Positions 6,171 to 8,448 of a stretch of 8,448 nt of DNA are shown here, in pieces (position 1 is the stretch's first letter; each line of letters begins with the position of its first letter). Both the position numbers and the translations under genes were made by a program. The stretch comes from JAQVUB01 sp033809415 (GTDB lineage: Bacteria; Verrucomicrobiota; Lentisphaeria; Oligosphaerales; Oligosphaeraceae). The stretch covers positions 1 to 8,448 of the forward strand of contig JAPXLT010000216.1 of the NCBI GenBank assembly GCA_033809415.1. Direction: 5' to 3'. The notes beneath the pieces were generated by a model. It was given only the letters and a program-made list of their open reading frames with translations, was not told the DNA's origin and did not search any database.

Positions 6171-7502
6171 ATGGCAACGTTAACGATTCTGGATGGTACT
6201 GAAAAGGGACGTGTGGTTTCTTTGCGCTCTGACCGCTTGGTGCTGGGTCGTGAAGAGGATTGCGACATCCACATCAATCAAGCCAGCATTTCCCGGCATC
6301 ATGCTATATTGAGCTGCCAAGGCGGCAACTGGTACATTGATGATCTGCAGAGCCAGAATGGCGTCTTTGTCAACAATGAACAAGTATCGGGGAGCCGTGT
6401 GCTGTCTCCGCCCTGCCAAATCCGTTTTGGAGCCGTCAATACGCAGTTTGCCCTCGAGGAGGCTGCGCCCGCTACGCCACCGGCTTTGGATAGTGTTTCC
6501 GGCATCGATCCCGAGCAAATTCGCGCCATGGGTGATATTCGTTCTGCGATCCTGCATGAATTCAGCAAAGTCATCGTCGGTCAGAAACAAGTTGCGGAAG
6601 AATTACTGATTGCGATAGCAGCTGGCGGGCACTGTCTGATGATTGGTCTGCCGGGGCTGGCCAAGACCCTCATGGTAAGCACGCTGGCACGCATTCTCGA
6701 TTTGCATTTCAAAAGAGTTCAGTTCACACCGGACTTGATGCCCTCGGACATCATCGGAACGGAAGTCCTAGATATTGACAGCGAGACGGGTCAGAAGAGT
6801 TTCCGCTTTATCAAAGGACCGGTTTTTACCAATATGCTGCTGGCTGACGAAATCAACCGGACTCCGCCCAAGACCCAAGCGGCGTTACTCGAAGCGATGC
6901 AGGAAAGACAAGTCACTGCCGCCAATCAGCATTTTCAGCTGCCGCCGCCCTTCTTTGTCCTGGCCACGCAGAATCCTCTCGAACAGGAAGGGACATATCC
7001 TTTGCCGGAAGCGCAGCTGGACCGTTTCATGTTCAATATCCTCGTCGATTATCCCAGTGAAGCCGAGGAGGAGGCCATCGTCATGGCCACCACCGGCAGC
7101 CATGCGGCTGATCTGAAGAAGGTATTGGGAAGCGAGCAGCTGATCGCTCTGCAGAACAGGGTACGTGAGCTGCCAGTCAGTCCGCATGTGGTGAAATATG
7201 CCACCCGCCTGGTGCGAATGACCCGCCCTACCACTTCCGGCGCCCCGGATTTCATCCGCAACCATGTGCATTGCGGCGCCGGTCCGCGTGCGGCGCAATG
7301 CCTGATTCTTGGCGCCAAGGCACGTGCGGTACTGCAAGGACAGGTCAATGTCTCATGCGCAGATGTCAAAGCACTGGCCCTGCCAGCGCTCCGCCACCGA
7401 ATCTTCACCAGCTTCGCCGCAGACTCCGAGGGAATCAGCGTCGATGACATCATCCGAAAACTCCTCATCCTCGTACCCGAACCAAGCGAAAAAGACTACT
7501 GA
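6171..7502 (+). CDS. FHA domain-MoxR family AAA+ ATPase fusion
   Basis: The protein has 443 residues. An N-terminal FHA domain (about 1-95) shows LGRE at 25-28, SRHH at 41-44 and the LQSQNGVFVN turn at 59-68, the parts that read phosphothreonine peptides. After a linker rich in Ala, Thr and Pro comes a complete MoxR AAA+ core. It has VIVGQ at 134-138, Walker A GLPGLAKT at 159-166, Walker B LLADEIN at 223-229, sensor 1 ATQNP at 265-269, the arginine of LDRF at 285 and GPRA at 371-374 for the GASPRA sensor 2. MoxR proteins act as chaperones, often inserting metal or maturing complexes with DUF58 and vWA partners. The FHA domain suggests recruitment by a Ser/Thr kinase signal. No such partner follows here. 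I chose ATG 6171 because AGGTG (6160-6164) lies six bases upstream; GTG 6162 and ATG 6165 are in-frame alternatives. Confidence 0.92.
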   Translation: MATLTILDGTEKGRVVSLRSDRLVLGREEDCDIHINQASISRHHAILSCQGGNWYIDDLQSQNGVFVNNEQVSGSRVLSPPCQIRFGAVNTQFALEEAAPATPPALDSVSGIDPEQIRAMGDIRSAILHEFSKVIVGQKQVAEELLIAIAAGGHCLMIGLPGLAKTLMVSTLARILDLHFKRVQFTPDLMPSDIIGTEVLDIDSETGQKSFRFIKGPVFTNMLLADEINRTPPKTQAALLEAMQERQVTAANQHFQLPPPFFVLATQNPLEQEGTYPLPEAQLDRFMFNILVDYPSEAEEEAIVMATTGSHAADLKKVLGSEQLIALQNRVRELPVSPHVVKYATRLVRMTRPTTSGAPDFIRNHVHCGAGPRAAQCLILGAKARAVLQGQVNVSCADVKALALPALRHRIFTSFAADSEGISVDDIIRKLLILVPEPSEKDY

Positions 7503-7519
7503 CCATAAGCGTGGGTTGA

Positions 7520-7545
7520 TTTTTAACAACGAAAAAACACGAAAA
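7520..7545 (+). repeat. Stop-proximal repeat M1 behind the FHA-MoxR gene
   Basis: This is 26 bp identical to the minus-strand copy at 2077-2102 and one base different from 6063-6088. It begins 17 bp after the TGA stop codon, in the sense of the gene, and opens the repeat-rich tract that fills the window to its right end. Confidence 0.85.
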
Positions 7546-7575
7546 GGCTTGGCGCGGACGGATCGCCCGCAACCC

Positions 7576-7661
7576 ACACGGACTTTACACGGACGGGACA
7601 CGGACTTTACACGGACGGGACACGGACGGGACACGGACGGGACACGGACTTTACACGGACG
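7576..7661 (+). repeat. 11-bp tandem array with two unit types
   Basis: Seven complete 11-bp units are followed by a partial eighth. All begin ACACGGAC and end in either TTT or GGG. The order is TTT, GGG, TTT, GGG, GGG, GGG, TTT, then ACACGGACG. There is no drift inside the common 8-bp part. The 11-bp period is close to one DNA helical turn. The period is not a multiple of three, and the two unit types read as repetitive peptides in any frame. Confidence 0.92.
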
Positions 7662-7664
7662 ACG

Positions 7665-7695
7665 GATCGGTCGGATCAAGTAGATCGGTCGGATC
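7665..7695 (+). repeat. Duplicated GATCGGTCGGATC
   Basis: Two perfect 13-bp copies (7665-7677 and 7683-7695) lie 18 bp apart, start to start, between the 11-bp array and module M2. The minus strand of the left spacer has a degenerate counterpart (GATCGGACGAATC) in the same position relative to M2. Confidence 0.75.
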
Positions 7696-7696
7696 G

Positions 7697-7747
7697 GCGA
7701 TGTTGGAATCAGCCCTGAAAGGGCGTGACATAATCCCTGTCCAAAAT
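7697..7747 (+). repeat. Intergenic repeat module M2 (right copy)
   Basis: This matches 1929-1978 (opposite strand) with three substitutions and one base inserted. This copy has a perfect hairpin, GCCCT-GAA-AGGGC, at 7712-7724. It also retains TTGGAA and CATAAT, here 20 bp apart, but no gene follows within the window. Confidence 0.78.
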
Positions 7748-7772
7748 TCTTGTGTGCCAAGGTCGGCTTTAC

Positions 7773-7849
7773 TTTTTCAGTCGGAGGCGATATGGAGTGC
7801 CGGCGGCTCGCCGGCATGAAGCCGGCTTCCCTCTCCCATCACTGAAAAA
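7773..7849. repeat. Foldback element: 9-bp inverted ends around a triple GCCGGC hairpin
   Basis: TTTTTCAGT (7773-7781) and ACTGAAAAA (7841-7849) are exact inverted repeats. Between them GCCGGC occurs three times at exactly 11-bp spacing (7799, 7810, 7821). The first two form a 7-bp stem GCCGGCG/CGCCGGC around a GCT loop. The third is the centre of the perfect 12-bp palindrome GAAGCCGGCTTC at 7818-7829. It resembles REP-type or small foldback elements, and could in principle fold in RNA or extrude as a cruciform. Confidence 0.8.
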
Positions 7850-7926
7850 TCAAAAAAGTTCAAAAAAATTCTCAAAAATGAGAAAGAGATTCAAGACCAG
7901 AAACTTGCGCATCGTTTTTTTGAAAA

Positions 7927-7958
7927 ATCTTTCCCAAAAAAGAAGATTTTGAGGGATA
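7927..7958 (+). repeat. Intergenic repeat module M4 (right copy)
   Basis: It shares 29 of 32 positions with 1899-1930 on the opposite strand. Here it lies 179 bp beyond M2 and before M3, whereas in the left copy it directly follows M2 and M3 comes first. Confidence 0.75.
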
Positions 7959-7971
7959 GTAGCACGAAAGT

Positions 7972-8011
7972 TTTTATAGGGTTGTTGCTTCGACGGATGG
8001 GATGGCACGCG
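7972..8011 (+). repeat. Intergenic repeat module M3 (right copy)
   Basis: It shares 36 of 40 positions with 2026-2065 on the opposite strand and contains the same GTTGCTTCGACGGAT core. A CACGAAAG unit stands just before it, as a CACGAAAAA unit does in the left copy. Confidence 0.78.
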
Positions 8012-8049
8012 GTTTAAAAAGTAGCGCAACCGTCCTCGGTTGTGATTGA
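8011..8049 (+). repeat. GGTTTAAA direct repeat, copy A, with hairpin
   Basis: This copy runs from GGTTTAAAAAG to CGGTTGTGAT and recurs at 8278-8313 with several substitutions and a one-base gap. Copy A contains a perfect CAACCG-TCCT-CGGTTG hairpin at 8027-8042. Confidence 0.7.
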
Positions 8050-8094
8050 TGTTCGCCCTCACATGCCCGAACGCTCCCATGTGCAAAAGGCAGT

Positions 8095-8154
8095 AGGAAT
8101 CGCTATGATTTTCTGGGAATCCCTATGTTTCTGTATGATTCCTTATGATTCTGC
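8095..8154 (+). repeat. Degenerate AATC-CTATG repeats
   Basis: GGAATCGCTATGATTTTCTG is followed by GGAATCCCTATGTTTCTG and then ATGATTCCTTATGATTCTG. Three imperfect units of about 20 bp share the pattern AATC or ATTC, CTATG or TTATG, then TTCTG. Confidence 0.5.
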
Positions 8155-8189
8155 TTGCAAATTCGTTTTTGAAGCACTATTTTTTCACC

Positions 8190-8236
8190 GTGGTTCAGAC
8201 AGCCTCCAAGCCCCACCCAACCAGGGGGCGAACCAC
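8190..8236. repeat. Bulged foldback GTGGTTC / GAACCAC
   Basis: GTGGTTC (8190-8196) pairs with GAACCAC (8230-8236), and GCCCC (8210-8214) pairs with GGGGC (8225-8229). The right arms are contiguous, giving a 12-bp stem with a 13-nt bulge on the left side. It is followed at 8243-8252 by five CG dinucleotides in a row. Confidence 0.55.
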
Positions 8237-8263
8237 CCTTATCGCGCGCGCGAGGCGGAAGAA

Positions 8264-8279
8264 GGGTGCAGGGTGCAGG
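8264..8279 (+). repeat. Short 7-bp GGGTGCA array
   Basis: GGGTGCA occurs twice and is followed by GG, directly before the second GGTTTAAA repeat. It is the reverse complement of the CACCCTG-type units at the right edge, so the two arrays could pair over about 170 bp. Confidence 0.65.
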
Positions 8280-8313
8280 TTTAAAGAGTGGCGCGAGCGT
8301 CCCGGTTGTGATG
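8278..8313 (+). repeat. GGTTTAAA direct repeat, copy B
   Basis: This is the second copy of the repeat at 8011-8049. Substitutions (AACC to GAGC) break the stem that copy A can form, so the shared feature is the sequence and not the hairpin. Confidence 0.65.
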
Positions 8314-8380
8314 GTCGGAACTGTCGTGGGGCGCATAGTGTGGTGGGCGTCTGTCTTCTGTCCATTTCGTCCATAGTGTC

Positions 8381-8448
8381 CACCCCGCACCCCGCACCCC
8401 GCACCCCGCACCCCGCACCCCGCACCCCGCCCCCTGCACCCTGTCCCC
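8381..8448 (+). repeat. 7-bp CACCCCG tandem array
   Basis: Seven perfect CACCCCG units (8381-8429) are followed by CCCCCTG, CACCCTG and TCCCC, running off the window edge. The true length is therefore unknown. Perfect units on the left and degenerate ones on the right suggest recent expansion by slippage. Confidence 0.95.

Larger units (their letters stand above)
7503..8448. other. Gene-free repeat tract at the right end
   Basis: These 946 bp contain no credible gene. Several open frames cross the tract, but their translations are low-complexity products of the repeats, they lack ribosome sites and they match no family I know. The tract holds, in order, M1, an 11-bp array, a duplicated GATCGGTCGGATC, M2, a GC-rich foldback, M4, M3, a pair of GGTTTAAA repeats, AATC-CTATG repeats, a long-range foldback and two 7-bp arrays in opposite orientation. 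It continues to the window edge. Confidence 0.75.

Noticed and set aside
7576..7661. CRISPR array
   Set aside because: Units are 11 bp with no unique spacers and no cas gene is present.
7309..7683. 124-residue plus-strand open frame overlapping the end of FHA-MoxR
   Set aside because: It is out of frame with the MoxR gene and its tail (RDTDFTRTGHGRDTD) is array translation.
7353..7817. 154-residue minus-strand open frame across the 11-bp array
   Set aside because: The product is mostly repeats of RPCKVRV/VSRPCPV type generated by the array, it overlaps the FHA-MoxR gene end, and it has no family resemblance.
8042..8284. 80-residue plus-strand open frame in the right-end tract
   Set aside because: No ribosome site, no family signature, and it runs through repeats and foldbacks.

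Overview
This window looks like part of a bacterial chromosome of mixed GC content. The five recognisable genes have ordinary Shine-Dalgarno-led starts and the intergenic DNA is crowded with short repeats. A large carbohydrate-active-type protein with a CBM9-like tail, an FHA-MoxR fusion, and ACCACGAAA/CGCCAAGA-type spacer repeats together remind me of the PVC group (Lentisphaerota, Kiritimatiellota, Verrucomicrobiota) or similar environmental anaerobes. That is an impression from memory; no rRNA or marker gene is present to test it.

Left half, minus strand: trxB (2109-3035), a 229-bp repeat-filled spacer, then a tight run of thioredoxin (1565-1879), a TSUP/TauE-SafE-type permease (771-1556) and a CpXC zinc-ribbon protein (64-738). 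The last three are separated by only 8 and 32 bp and should be one transcript. TrxB would reduce the thioredoxin with NADPH. The permease and CpXC protein suggest a role in handling sulfur compounds or thiols, but their substrates cannot be read from sequence.

Right half, plus strand: after a 344-bp divergent spacer holding a perfect 24-bp inverted repeat comes an 893-residue glycosidase-like protein (3380-6061). It has no signal peptide, a FGEDNG/CxCxxC motif region and a C-terminal CBM9-like domain. It is followed by an FHA-MoxR AAA+ ATPase (6171-7502). No DUF58, vWA or other usual MoxR partner lies within the 946 bp that follow.

The most distinctive content is non-coding. A 26-bp element (module M1) sits 1, 6 and 17 bp beyond the stop codons of three genes, each time in the sense orientation. 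It is part of a modular family (M1-M4) that recurs in rearranged form at 1899-2102 and 7520-8011. The right-hand copy also holds an 11-bp two-variant tandem array and a probable ~180-bp insertion between modules that are contiguous in the left copy. Further repeats, including 7-bp arrays, fill the window to its right end. No CRISPR array, tRNA, rRNA or transposase was seen. I see no complete new defence or metabolic system; the least described items are the glycosidase-like protein and the stop-proximal repeat family.
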